Origin: Parabacteroides merdae ATCC 43184
GTDB taxonomy: Bacteria > Bacteroidota > Bacteroidia > Bacteroidales > Tannerellaceae
Direction: 5' to 3'
DNA length: 64,000 nt
NCBI RefSeq assembly: GCF_025151215.1
Contig: NZ_CP102286.1
Span: 4,313,448-4,377,447, forward strand
The notes beneath the pieces are model-generated. The model was not told the DNA's origin. It saw only the letters and a list, made by a program, of their open reading frames with translations, and did not search any database. Shown piece by piece: positions 10,001 through 17,955 of the stretch. The position numbers were made by a program, and so were the translations under genes. Each line of letters starts with the position of its first letter. The first letter of the stretch is position 1.

Positions 10001-10086
10001 GGTGCATCAAACTGGTACGACCGCTGCCCGTATGCGACATGACTCCCCACCACTATGCACAGTGGAATAAGTATTCTTTTCATCAC
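7084..10086 (-). CDS. Large secreted TPR-repeat protein
   Basis: This 1000-residue protein begins with a signal peptide (MMKRILIPLCIVVGSHVAYGQ). It then consists almost entirely of tetratricopeptide-type helical repeats, for example YNLGYSYFKLRDYSAALNRFRQYV and FEKGRSYVLLENSSSAAQAFEKLI. The last 300 residues resemble YbgF/BamD-like repeats with YPGSEEAK-type turns. Such proteins scaffold envelope complexes in the periplasm. It leads a two-gene operon with the barrel protein 6 nt downstream. A minus-strand TATATTTG box at 10149-10156 is the likely promoter core. Specific partners are not known from sequence. Confidence 0.85.
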   Translation of the reverse strand: MMKRILIPLCIVVGSHVAYGQRSYQFDAPDRLFVEGKELFSLKNYAGCIDKLEAYKQHSTNADLIQEADYMLVYAAYEQGRPNADELLKDYLEEYPASRHSDEIGYMIGSVHFKRGEYEKAIFWFNEADIDMLSPEQQEAYSFRLAYSLLQTGEMEKARGYFARIEQVGDKYKEASTYYVAYIDYAMGNYNNALIEFSRLKESPKYREQSQYYIAQIYFIQSKYEKVVKEGEELLSLYPDSKNNSEMYRIVGDSYYHLGDQEKAIRMLSKYVSSTENPLRSDLYILGVCYFNKGNYSNTVNALSRTVRQNDELTQNAYLYLGQSYLKLGDKNNARMAFEAAATSSFDKQIKEVAMYNYALLIHETAFTGFGESVTIFEDFLNDFPNSQYADKVNDYLVEVYLTTKNYEAALKSINKIKHPSTKILEAKQDILFQLGTQAFANVKLDDAVSLFSQAIQLGSYNMEARNDAYFWRGESYYRMGEYENAISDYRTYLNNTRQRNTDMYALAYYNLGYSYFKLRDYSAALNRFRQYVDLESNRQAASLADAYNRIGDCLYQNRQFSLAEENYSRAAQLSPSAGDYSIYQKGFLLGLQKDYKGKISAMDRLISEYPESQYVDDALFEKGRSYVLLENSSSAAQAFEKLIREFPLSSLARKAGIQLGLLYYNDNQPEKALAAYKQVISNYPGSEEAKIALQDLKSVYIDLNDINAYASYVNSIGGNIRLEVGEQDSLTYIAAEKLFMRGDNDGARRSLINYLQTFPEGAFSSNANFYLGSIAFAKKEFDEAIQRFKSVIASGDTKFLEESVARTAEIEYLSKDYPAALESFKRLQIVAENPENRQAARLGIMRCALQTGQQKDALLAADELLKEPKLSPELEAEARYVRAKAYIAQKQANKALADLKELSKDTRTVHGAEAKYLLAQLYYDTNDDKNAEKVLMNFIENGTPHQYWLARGFILLADIYIRQGDDFQARQYLTSLQNNYKGDDDIAGMIENRLGKLKN

Positions 10087-10165
10087 TCCTTAGCTTTTAT
10101 AATACAGATATATATATAAATATAACGGTATATGTTGGTTCTAAGTTGCAAATATAAGAAATATA

Positions 10166-10681
10166 TTACTTTATATAGCGGTCTACTGCTTTTTTGATAG
10201 ATTGCAATCCGAAATCGTCCGAATTCAACTGGTTGGCTGGCAGAATAATGATCTCGGCTGCATCGTCTTCAGCTTTTGCTCCGTCGAAGGATTCGGTCAG
10301 ACATTCGAAGAACATATCGACCGTATGTACCTCGAAGCCGGAATAGGGATAAAGATTGGGAATGGAAAAGAGATAACGGCAGCCGGCGATGTCAAGTCCC
10401 GTTTCCTCTTTCACTTCCCGGTGGGCTGCATCTTCGGCTGATTCATACATATCGACAAAGCCTCCCGGCAAGTCGAGTGTCCCTTTAGCGGGTTCTTTGG
10501 CACGACGTACCAACAGCAGTTCTCCTTTTGAATTGCGGATGAAGCAGGCGACAGCCGAGGAAGGATTGAAATAATAGACGAACCCACAAGTTGTGCATTG
10601 TTTGGCTTTCTCGTTGCGTTCCACAAATGTCCTGGCTCCGCATTTCGGACAATACGTAAATTGATGTAAAGGATGGGACAT
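10166..10681 (-). CDS. NUDIX hydrolase with N-terminal zinc ribbon
   Basis: The protein has 171 residues. A zinc ribbon at residues 10-35 (CPKCG, then CTTCG) is followed by a NUDIX domain with the full box GGFVDMYESAEDAAHREVKEETGLDI (about residues 90-117), including the catalytic REVKEE core. The zinc ribbon plus NUDIX layout resembles NudC-type NADH pyrophosphatases but is shorter. The substrate, some nucleoside diphosphate linked to X, is not predictable. It sits between the TPR operon and the ROK kinase, all leftward. Confidence 0.88.
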   Translation of the reverse strand: MSHPLHQFTYCPKCGARTFVERNEKAKQCTTCGFVYYFNPSSAVACFIRNSKGELLLVRRAKEPAKGTLDLPGGFVDMYESAEDAAHREVKEETGLDIAGCRYLFSIPNLYPYSGFEVHTVDMFFECLTESFDGAKAEDDAAEIIILPANQLNSDDFGLQSIKKAVDRYIK

Positions 10682-10701
10682 GATATTTTATATTTAATAG
10701 T

Positions 10702-10765
10702 CAGGCACGGATTACACGGATTTCACTGTTCTAACAAACTGTGCAATCCGCGAAATCCGTGCCTG
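10702..10765. repeat. Inverted repeat built of 9-bp CGGATT units
   Basis: The left arm from 10702 (CAGGCACGGATT, then ACACGGATTTCAC) is complementary, with a few mismatches, to the right arm ending at 10765 (AATCCGCG, then AAATCCGTGCCTG). CGGATT recurs every 9 bp in each arm. The element lies between the ROK kinase and NUDIX genes and may terminate transcription. Confidence 0.7.
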
Positions 10766-10784
10766 AAATAGCTTTGTGTTTTTA

Positions 10785-11747
10785 TTACTTCACTTCCCAA
10801 CCCAGTGCGCTTGCGCCCAATACGGCTGCATCGCTTTCTTTCAATTGGGAGAATAATAATTTTGTCTTGCCTTCGAACACTTTCAACATGTTCTTTTCCA
10901 TTGAACGTTTGATCGGATTCATAATCAGATCTCCGGCTTTAGTTAGGCCTCCGAACAGGATGATCGCTTCTGGGCTGGAGAATGCAACGAAATCAGCGAA
11001 TGCTTCACCCAGGATGTTACCTGTGAATTCGAAGATTTCCAAAGCCAGCTTGTCATTCTTCATTGCTGCGTCATACACGTCTTTGGATGTGATTTCGTCC
11101 GGATCCAATTCGCGAAGCAAGCTGTCATCCTTACGGATTTCCAGAAATTCGCGTGCCGTACGGGCAACTCCTGTAGCAGAAGCATATGCTTCCAAACAAC
11201 CTTGACGACCACAACCACAAGGACGTCCGTTATTACGACGCATGATCACGTGACCTAGCTCGCCTGCAAATCCATCATGCCCGTAAACCAGGTTACCGCC
11301 GATTACGATGCCGCTCCCGACACCTGTACCTAATGTGATCACGATAAAGTCTTTCATACCGCGGGCAGCACCATACGTCATTTCACCGATAGCAGCTGCA
11401 TTCGCATCATTTGTCAATGCCACGGGCACACCACCCACCTTTTCGCTGATTAACTGAGCCAAAGGAATTTTACCTTTCCAAGGAAGGTTTGGTGCAAATT
11501 CGATACAACCGTTAAAGAAGTTACCGTTCGGAGCTCCTACACCTATACCTTTTATTTTATCTACACCGCCTGCCTGGTCGATCACTAATTTCAGGCCATT
11601 TGCAAGTTCGCTGACATAATCGTCGACATCAGTATACTTTCCGGTTTTAATTGAACTACTGTACAAGATCGTTCCTCTTGCATCTACTACGCCAAAAACA
11701 GTATTGGTACCACCTATATCGATACCTACTACATAAGGCTTCTCCAT
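10785..11747 (-). CDS. ROK family glucokinase
   Basis: This 320-residue ROK kinase phosphorylates glucose or a related hexose with ATP in the cytoplasm. The N-terminal phosphate motif GIDIGGTNT is at residues 8-16. The catalytic Asp is Asp114 in LTNDANAAAIGE. The ROK zinc site is present: His166 in GELGH plus Cys177, Cys179 and Cys184 in CGCGRQGC. The start is set at ATG 11747, because the reading frame upstream lies where a minus-strand TATATTTG promoter box (11787-11794) is found. Glucokinase is the best guess; another hexose or N-acetyl sugar is possible. Confidence 0.9.
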   Translation of the reverse strand: MEKPYVVGIDIGGTNTVFGVVDARGTILYSSSIKTGKYTDVDDYVSELANGLKLVIDQAGGVDKIKGIGVGAPNGNFFNGCIEFAPNLPWKGKIPLAQLISEKVGGVPVALTNDANAAAIGEMTYGAARGMKDFIVITLGTGVGSGIVIGGNLVYGHDGFAGELGHVIMRRNNGRPCGCGRQGCLEAYASATGVARTAREFLEIRKDDSLLRELDPDEITSKDVYDAAMKNDKLALEIFEFTGNILGEAFADFVAFSSPEAIILFGGLTKAGDLIMNPIKRSMEKNMLKVFEGKTKLLFSQLKESDAAVLGASALGWEVK

Positions 11748-11867
11748 GATTTTATATTTTAGATTAATAATGCTTTTTCTGGAAAGCAAATATAAGAGGA
11801 ATCTGGTAAGGTACAATGATTTTATTCAAAAAAAACCGAAATGGACGTGAATATGTTACCCGATATG

Positions 11868-12245
11868 TTATTTAGCAGGTAAAATTTCAATCCAATAATC
11901 GTCTGGATCATTGATGAAATACAAGCCCATCTCGTTATTTTCGAAACAGATGTATCCGAGTTCTCGGTGATATTCGCGTACCTTGTCATAATCGCCGGCT
12001 ACACGGAAACAGAGATGGCTTTCATTGTCTCCCAATTCGTATGCTTCTTTCCGGTCGCGAAGCCAGGTCAGTTCCAACAGAAATCCTGTCTCGTTGTCTG
12101 TCAGATAAACCAAGGTGAACGAACCGTCTGTCGCTTCCTTGCGGTGATGTTCTTTCAAACCAAGCGCTTTTCCATAAAACGCAATACTTCTGTCCAGATC
12201 CAAGACATTGATATTAAAATGATCAAATCTGCTCTTTATTTCCAT
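11868..12245 (-). CDS. VOC/glyoxalase I-like protein
   Basis: This 125-residue protein shows the paired beta-alpha-beta-beta-beta repeats of the vicinal oxygen chelate fold. Residues 8-60 start FDHFNINVLDLDRSIAFYGKALGL. Residues 70-122 carry HLCFRV and end YFINDPDDYWIEIL. Likely metal ligands are His9, a Glu near residue 56 (FLLEL), His77 and a Glu near 121, as in glyoxalase I. It may detoxify methylglyoxal, but many small VOC proteins have other substrates. Only 28 nt separate its start from the stop of the metallo-beta-lactamase-fold gene upstream, so the two probably form an operon. Confidence 0.87.
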   Translation of the reverse strand: MEIKSRFDHFNINVLDLDRSIAFYGKALGLKEHHRKEATDGSFTLVYLTDNETGFLLELTWLRDRKEAYELGDNESHLCFRVAGDYDKVREYHRELGYICFENNEMGLYFINDPDDYWIEILPAK

Positions 12246-12273
12246 TTTCTCTCTATTTTTTTATTTTCTATTT

Positions 12274-12996
12274 TCAAATGTCTGTCCCTTCTCCCGGAAC
12301 GGATATCAACGCATACCGGCAACCACGCAATTCCGCGTAAGGTCTGAAAGCAACCACCTCCGCCGGACGATCCCAAAAATGCATCGGTACAAAGATATTG
12401 GTTTTGATATGATCTACAAACTGTTGTGCACCGCGCATGAAGTCGGTCCCGATACGCGGATCGACCGGAAACATGGTAGCATCTAGCTTGTCGGTCGCCT
12501 TTGCCAAATCACCTAATTCTTTCAGATAATTTTGTTCTGCTTCTGCGACTTCTTCGGGAGTCGATTCGTCTTTCCAGTGCCAGTTATTTAGGTCGCCGGC
12601 ATGGAAAAGGCGTTTCCCTTCGGCTTCGATCAGGAAGGATATGCCGGAGTCTGTTGATCCGAATGCCTTGATCCACAGGTTATGATCTTCATAAGAATCT
12701 TCTTTTTTGAGATAGATCGCATCTTCTTTCCCTGCCCGGTTCCTTTTCAAAATATCTTTGCCGAAAAGATAGACGATATCTTTTTTGTATGTTTTCCATC
12801 TCAAAACCTCCGGATTGAAATGATCCGGATGGAAATGGGATGACAATACATATAATGTACCCGCACGATTCAATAGTTTCTCATGCACGAAACCTTTTTC
12901 CGGTGACCTCCCTGTGTCTTTATAATAATCGATCAAAATGGCAAATTCGTCTGCCTCGATAGCAAAACCACTATGGTAGATATAAGTAAGTCTCAT
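12274..12996 (-). CDS. Metallo-beta-lactamase-fold hydrolase
   Basis: This 240-residue protein has the metal motif SSHFHPDHFNP (HxHxDH, about residues 52-60), then HAGDLNNWHW (about 130) and a late His in VPMHFWDRP (about 205). This is the UlaG/RomA-like branch of the metallo-beta-lactamase fold. The substrate is unknown; lactones or phosphoesters are typical of relatives. No signal peptide is seen, so it is cytoplasmic. It runs leftward into the glyoxalase-like gene, and the pair may handle small reactive metabolites. Confidence 0.85.
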   Translation of the reverse strand: MRLTYIYHSGFAIEADEFAILIDYYKDTGRSPEKGFVHEKLLNRAGTLYVLSSHFHPDHFNPEVLRWKTYKKDIVYLFGKDILKRNRAGKEDAIYLKKEDSYEDHNLWIKAFGSTDSGISFLIEAEGKRLFHAGDLNNWHWKDESTPEEVAEAEQNYLKELGDLAKATDKLDATMFPVDPRIGTDFMRGAQQFVDHIKTNIFVPMHFWDRPAEVVAFRPYAELRGCRYALISVPGEGTDI

Positions 12997-13094
12997 GTAT
13001 ATTTTCCTTTCTTTTTATAAACAAAACACGGAAGGTCGCATTCTTGTTGTGCAAATCAGCGTTCGTTTGCGTCCGGTCAATGCTGATTACGATA

Positions 13095-14276
13095 TTACAA
13101 CTTTATTTCCAGTTGCTCCATCATCACCCCTGTCTTTCGGCGTGCATCGGCCACATCCAATCCGCGTGCCAGCAGCACTGCCATACGGCGATGTCCGTGG
13201 ACTTCCGGTTTACCGAAGAAGCGCATTTGGGTGTCCGGCTGTTCCAAGACCTTATCCAGGTTGCCTAATGAAAGTTGGTTGCTGTCCCCTTCGACCACAA
13301 CAGCACGCGAAGCGCCTGCACCGTGAAAAGCTATGTTCGGGATCGGTAGGCCTAATATAGCACGGGCATGCAAAGCGAACTGCGAAAGATCCTGCGTGAT
13401 CATTGTGACCATTCCTGTGTCATGCGGACGGGGAGAGACTTCGCTGAAAATGACATCTTCGCCCTTAACAAACAATTCGACCCCGAAAATACCGCGGCCG
13501 CCGAGCGCCTCCGTGATTTTGCCTGCAATTTCGCGTGCCTTTTCTTTGGCAACCGGGTTCATTGCCTGTGGTTGCCAGGATTCACGATAGTCGCCGTCAA
13601 CCTGTACGTGTCCGACCGGTTCTAGGAATGATGTGCCTCCAATATGACGGACGGTCAACTGGGTGATTTCGTAATCGAAATCGACAAACCCTTCCACGAT
13701 CACTTTTCCGGCGCCGGCACGTCCGCCTTCCTGTGCATAGTGCCAGGAGCGGTCGATATCTTCTTCTTTACGGATAATGCTTTGTCCGTGTCCGCTCGAG
13801 CTCATGATCGGCTTGACGACACATGGCATTCCGATAACTTTGACAGCCTCGATAAATTCTTCTTCTGTCTCGGCAAAACGATAAGGAGAGGTCGGCAAAC
13901 CCAATTCCTCGGCAGCCAGACGGCGGATGCCTTCGCGATTCATAGTCAACCAGGTGGCACGGGCTGTCGGGATGACATGGAATCCTTCTTTTTCCAGTTC
14001 CATCAACGTCTGTGTTGCGATGGCCTCCACTTCGGGAACGATATAATCTGGTTTTTCTTTTTCTACAATCTCGCGCAAAGCGTCTCCGTCCAACATCGAT
14101 ACGACATACGAACGGTGGGCGACTTGCATGGCCGGAGCATCTGCATATTTGTCCAAAGCGATTACTTCCACTCCATAACGCTGTAATTCAATTACAAATT
14201 CTTTGCCTAATTCGCCAGAACCGCAGAGCAAAACTTTCGTTGCGGTAGCCGACTTCGGTGTTCCTATTGTTACCAT
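13095..14276 (-). CDS. purT: Formate-dependent GAR transformylase PurT
   Basis: This 393-residue ATP-grasp enzyme makes formyl-GAR from GAR, formate and ATP in purine synthesis. The N-terminus [26 protein letters not shown] aligns with known PurT. The ATP-grasp domain holds [14 protein letters not shown] near residue 155, and the metal-binding region [26 protein letters not shown] lies near 270. ATG 14276 is chosen over the upstream in-frame ATG 14309 for two reasons: homology begins here, and the promoter box at 14315-14322 would start the RNA at about 14309. Confidence 0.94.
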   Translation of the reverse strand: MVTIGTPKSATATKVLLCGSGELGKEFVIELQRYGVEVIALDKYADAPAMQVAHRSYVVSMLDGDALREIVEKEKPDYIVPEVEAIATQTLMELEKEGFHVIPTARATWLTMNREGIRRLAAEELGLPTSPYRFAETEEEFIEAVKVIGMPCVVKPIMSSSGHGQSIIRKEEDIDRSWHYAQEGGRAGAGKVIVEGFVDFDYEITQLTVRHIGGTSFLEPVGHVQVDGDYRESWQPQAMNPVAKEKAREIAGKITEALGGRGIFGVELFVKGEDVIFSEVSPRPHDTGMVTMITQDLSQFALHARAILGLPIPNIAFHGAGASRAVVVEGDSNQLSLGNLDKVLEQPDTQMRFFGKPEVHGHRRMAVLLARGLDVADARRKTGVMMEQLEIKL

Positions 14277-14314
14277 ATTTATTGAATGTATTATATTTCT
14301 TTTGTTCATAGGTG

Positions 14315-14345
14315 CAAAGGTACAGTAATATTGGCAATTGACAAG
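14315..14345 (-). promoter_or_regulatory. Promoter of purT
   Basis: On the minus strand the -7 box is TACCTTTG (14322 to 14315), preceded by CTTG (14345 to 14342) with a 19-nt spacer. This fits the Bacteroidota sigma pattern and places the RNA start just ahead of ATG 14276. I see no gene in the rest of the gap up to 14631, which holds only this promoter and the operator region below. Confidence 0.65.
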
Positions 14346-14509
14346 TGGTTCTCAATAGGGGATTTCCGAATGGATACAAGTGTAATCTGTTTTCGACATT
14401 GTAGAAAATAAAATAGATGCAAATCTGATTAGGTTTCCATGCAGATGTAAATGTCGTTTTCTACAAAGAAATATATACCTATGTGAGGTTAATTTGGGTT
14501 AAATATAAG

Positions 14510-14549
14510 TACCTTGTGATACAAGGTATCTTGGTAAAGCATATATTTG
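14510..14549 (+). promoter_or_regulatory. Palindromic operator and -7 box ahead of the efflux operon
   Basis: TACCTTGT (14510-14517) and ACAAGGTA (14521-14528) are perfect inverted repeats around GAT, followed by a second half-like TATCTTGGTA. A TATATTTG -7 box is at 14542-14549, and no clean -33 box is present because the palindrome covers that place. The layout suggests repressor control. The palindrome resembles PadR-type sites in Bacteroidota, which is an inference; no regulator gene is nearby. Confidence 0.55.
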
Positions 14550-14631
14550 TGGCAGTTAATGACAAAATATTTTTCTATTTATGTAACGATTTCGCAAAAT
14601 GTTCGTCTAATAGATAAAAGTAACAACAAAT

Positions 14632-15318
14632 ATGATGATTCATCTGGAAGGAATTAACAAAACGTATTTCAACGGTGCGCCGCTGCACGTTTTGAAAGGC
14701 ATAGACCTGGATATAGAGAAGGGAGAGATGGTGTCTATTATGGGCGCGTCCGGATCGGGAAAATCCACACTGCTGAATATCTTGGGAATACTGGATACAT
14801 ACGATACGGGCACTTACACCCTGAACGGGCAGTTGATCCGCAATCTGAGCGAAACCCGCGCGGCGGAACTGCGTAACCGGATGATCGGTTTCATCTTCCA
14901 GTCCTTTAATCTGATTTCATTCAAAAATGCGATGGAAAATGTTGCCTTGCCCCTGTATTACCAGGGTATAAGCCGGAAGAAACGGAATGCTATGGCGTTG
15001 GAATATTTAGATATGGTCGGGCTGAAAGACTGGGCGGAACATATGCCGAACGAAATGTCCGGCGGGCAGAAACAGCGTGTTGCCATTGCCCGCGCCCTGA
15101 TTGCCAAGCCGCAGGTGATCCTGGCGGATGAGCCGACCGGAGCGTTGGACAGCAAGACGACGGTCGAGGTGATGGAGCTGCTCCGGAAAGTAAACCTCGA
15201 AGGGCTGACGATGGTGATCGTGACGCACGAACCTTCCGTGGCCGAGGCAACCGACCGCATTATCCGCGTGAAAGACGGTCTGATAGAAACAATAGAAAAA
15301 GGATTGGGACATGTTTGA
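14632..15318 (+). CDS. ABC transporter ATPase (MacB/LolD type)
   Basis: This 228-residue ATPase has Walker A GASGSGKST (about 38-46), Q-loop FIFQSF (about 88), signature MSGGQKQRV (about 143) and Walker B VILADEPTGALDS (about 163-175). A switch His lies in VTHEPS. This is the lone-ATPase architecture that powers FtsX/MacB-type permeases, energising export of macrolide-like drugs, peptides or lipids. It overlaps the next permease gene by 8 nt, so translation is coupled. Either ATG of the MM start could be used. Confidence 0.93.
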   Translation: MMIHLEGINKTYFNGAPLHVLKGIDLDIEKGEMVSIMGASGSGKSTLLNILGILDTYDTGTYTLNGQLIRNLSETRAAELRNRMIGFIFQSFNLISFKNAMENVALPLYYQGISRKKRNAMALEYLDMVGLKDWAEHMPNEMSGGQKQRVAIARALIAKPQVILADEPTGALDSKTTVEVMELLRKVNLEGLTMVIVTHEPSVAEATDRIIRVKDGLIETIEKGLGHV

Positions 15319-16576
15319 CTTTGATAATTTCCGAGAAATATGGAGTACGATCCAAAAGAATAAACTCCGTACCTTCCTGACCGGCTTTTCCGTAGCATGG
15401 GGGATTTTCATGTTGATTGTCCTCTTGGGGGCAGGAAACGGGATGAAGAACGGGATCATGTCGAACTTTCGCAACTTTAGCCTGAATCGGGTGGAGACAT
15501 GGCCGCGCTACACGAGCAAGCCGTACAAGGGAATGCAGATGAACCGGAGGATCGAATACAAAGATGAAGATCTGATTGCCATCCCTCGCGAAAATCCCGA
15601 AGTGGATTTGATCACGGCGAGTATCAGCCGGAGCGATACGCTTTCCTACGGAGACGAATATAATGCCTATTCCCTGAACGGAGTGCACCCTTCGAAGGCG
15701 GTGATTGACAATATCGAAATGACGGTAGGAAACGGCCGTTTTATCAATGATATAGATGTAAAGGAAAAAAGGAAGGTGATTGTCTTGAGTCCCCGCATGA
15801 AAGAAGTACTTTTCAAAGGCGAGGACCCGTTGGGCAAATATGTGAATGCCGGAAGTGTCGCATACCAGGTTATCGGTGTCTATAAGGCGGAGGACAACGA
15901 CAACAACGCGCCGGCCTATATCCCTTTCAGTACGGCGCAGACCTTGTATAACGCCGGCTACGGACTGGATGAGATCATCTTTACGGTGAAAGGTATTTCC
16001 ACGCAGGAAGAATTTGACGCTTTCGAGAAACGTTTCCGCCAGCAGATGGGAGCGCGGCATAAGTTCGACCCCGAAGACCGGCGGGCGATCGGTATGTGGA
16101 GCACGCTCGAAAACTTCATGATGCTGAATGGGATGATGAACGGTATCGCCCTCTTTATCTGGGTGATCGGCATCGGGACACTGACTGCCGGGATCGTAGG
16201 CGTGAGCAACATCATGCTGATAACGGTACGTGAGCGGACGAGGGAGTTCGGCATCCGGAAGGCGATAGGGGCGACTCCGTTCTCCATCCTGAAACTGATC
16301 ATTGTCGAATCGATCCTGATCACGGCGGTGTTCGGTTATTTGGGGATGATCTTAGGAATCGGGTTGACGGAAGGAATCAATTCGGTCATGGAGATGATGA
16401 ATGCCGGAAAGAATGTTTCACAGGATGACATGAGTATCTTCCTGAACCCGACGGTGAACCTCAGTGTGGCGTTGTCTGCTACGGCCTTGATCATCGGAGC
16501 AGGTGTGTTGGCAGGCTATTTCCCTGCCCGCAAGGCGGTCAAGATCACGGCGATCGAGGCCATGCGCAATGAATAA
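15311..16576 (+). CDS. MacB/FtsX-type ABC permease, first copy
   Basis: The protein has 421 residues. An N-terminal membrane segment (about 18-40, FLTGFSVAWGIFMLIVLLGAGNG) is followed by a large periplasmic MacB-PCD domain (about 45-275). Three membrane helices close it: FIWVIGIGTLTAGIVGVSNIMLI, a segment near 335, and ALIIGAGVLAGYFPA. The C-terminal RERTREFGIRKAIGA motif is characteristic. It overlaps the ATPase gene and is followed 24 nt later by a second, related permease, so the transporter is probably a heterodimer served by one ATPase. Confidence 0.92.
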   Translation: MFDFDNFREIWSTIQKNKLRTFLTGFSVAWGIFMLIVLLGAGNGMKNGIMSNFRNFSLNRVETWPRYTSKPYKGMQMNRRIEYKDEDLIAIPRENPEVDLITASISRSDTLSYGDEYNAYSLNGVHPSKAVIDNIEMTVGNGRFINDIDVKEKRKVIVLSPRMKEVLFKGEDPLGKYVNAGSVAYQVIGVYKAEDNDNNAPAYIPFSTAQTLYNAGYGLDEIIFTVKGISTQEEFDAFEKRFRQQMGARHKFDPEDRRAIGMWSTLENFMMLNGMMNGIALFIWVIGIGTLTAGIVGVSNIMLITVRERTREFGIRKAIGATPFSILKLIIVESILITAVFGYLGMILGIGLTEGINSVMEMMNAGKNVSQDDMSIFLNPTVNLSVALSATALIIGAGVLAGYFPARKAVKITAIEAMRNE

Positions 16577-16600
16577 TTGGTAATTGAAAATAGAAAGATT

Positions 16601-17869
16601 ATGTTCATATTTGATATAGATCGCTGGGTGGAAATATGGGTGACGATCACCCGTAATAAAACCCGTAGCCTGCTGACCGGCTTCGGTGTGTTCTGGGGCA
16701 TCCTGATGCTGGTGATCCTGTTGGGTTCCGGCAACGGTTTTAAGAATGGCGTGTTGAAGAACGTCGACGGTTTTTCGACGAACTCCGCATTCTTCTTTTC
16801 CGAACGGACCGGCGAACCCTACAAAGGGTATAAGAAAGGGCGTTACTGGCAGATGCGCAACCGCGACTTGGAGACGATCCGCCAGCGTGTGAAAGGAGTG
16901 CGCTATCTTTCGCCGATGATTATGCAATGGGGCGGACAGAATAATGTAGTGAGAGGACAGAAAGCTGGTACATATAACGTGCGTGGCGTCTATTCTGAAT
17001 ATTTCAATATCGAAACGCAGCATATCTTGGCGGGACGCTTGTTAAATGAAATCGACATGATCGAAAAGCGTAAGGTGTGCCTGATCGGTAATATCGTGCG
17101 CGAAGTCCTTTTTGCCCCGGATGAAGATCCGATCGGACAGTACATACGGGTGAATGGCATCTATTACCAGGTAGTCGGTGTGATCAAGCCGAAGCCCCGT
17201 GCCCAGATTGGCGGGCGTACGGAGGAAAGCGTAATGATCCCGTTTAAGACGCTCCAGCAGGCTTCCAACCAGGGAGACAAGTTCTGGTTCCTCTGTGCGA
17301 CGGCCGACGACGGTTATTCCTGTGATAAGATGGTGGAAGACATAAAGACGGTCCTGCGTTCGCAGAACGAAATTTCCCCGACGGACGAACATGCTATCAG
17401 CAGCTTTACGATAGCCAAACAGTTCGAAACATTCGATATGTTGTTCACCGGTATTAATATTCTGGTTTGGCTTGTCGGTATCGGAACTCTGCTGGCTGGT
17501 ATTATTGGGGTTAGTAATATTATGATGGTGACAGTTCGGGAGCGGACACGCGAGATCGGAGTGCGCCGTGCGATCGGTGCGAAGCCTTTCGATATTATAT
17601 CGCAGATCATGAGTGAGAGCCTGCTGTTGACATCCCTTGCCGGGTTGATCGGGCTTAGCGTGGGGGTATTCCTGCTCGATGTGGTGAACAATGCGATGGC
17701 AAGCGACGGAGATGTGTCTAACGACACGTTTTTTTCCAATCCCGAAATCCATATCGGGACAGCGGTGGCAGCTACCGTAATTCTGTTGTTCAGCGGTCTC
17801 CTTGCCGGATTGATCCCGGCCTGGCGTGCCATGCAGATCAAGGCGATAGATGCTATCAGGGAAGAGTGA
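16601..17869 (+). CDS. MacB/FtsX-type ABC permease, second copy
   Basis: This 422-residue paralogue of the upstream permease has the same layout: one N-terminal helix (about 22-45), a periplasmic domain and three C-terminal helices with RERTREIGVRRAIGA. ATG 16601 (MFIFDIDRWVEIW) is preferred over the TTG at 16577, because the start then aligns with the first permease. The gap to the adaptor gene downstream is 86 nt and carries a 14-bp inverted repeat. Confidence 0.91.
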   Translation: MFIFDIDRWVEIWVTITRNKTRSLLTGFGVFWGILMLVILLGSGNGFKNGVLKNVDGFSTNSAFFFSERTGEPYKGYKKGRYWQMRNRDLETIRQRVKGVRYLSPMIMQWGGQNNVVRGQKAGTYNVRGVYSEYFNIETQHILAGRLLNEIDMIEKRKVCLIGNIVREVLFAPDEDPIGQYIRVNGIYYQVVGVIKPKPRAQIGGRTEESVMIPFKTLQQASNQGDKFWFLCATADDGYSCDKMVEDIKTVLRSQNEISPTDEHAISSFTIAKQFETFDMLFTGINILVWLVGIGTLLAGIIGVSNIMMVTVRERTREIGVRRAIGAKPFDIISQIMSESLLLTSLAGLIGLSVGVFLLDVVNNAMASDGDVSNDTFFSNPEIHIGTAVAATVILLFSGLLAGLIPAWRAMQIKAIDAIREE

Positions 17870-17881
17870 ATTGGATTTCAG

Positions 17882-17922
17882 ATTTATGATTTATAATTTG
17901 TGTCTACGTATAAATCATAAAT
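17882..17922. repeat. 14-bp perfect inverted repeat of ATGATTT type
   Basis: ATTTATGATTTATA (17882-17895) is repeated exactly inverted at 17909-17922, with a 13-nt loop. It lies 12 nt after the permease stop, inside the efflux operon. The same 7-bp unit recurs at 34371-34458. Confidence 0.75.
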
Positions 17923-17955
17923 ATTTCCATTGTCAATTAATAAAAAAGTATAGTT

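Noticed and set aside
15260..16060. 266-residue open frame antisense to the first ABC permease
   Set aside because: It lies wholly on the opposite strand of a clear permease gene, has no recognisable domain and no promoter; a codon-bias shadow.
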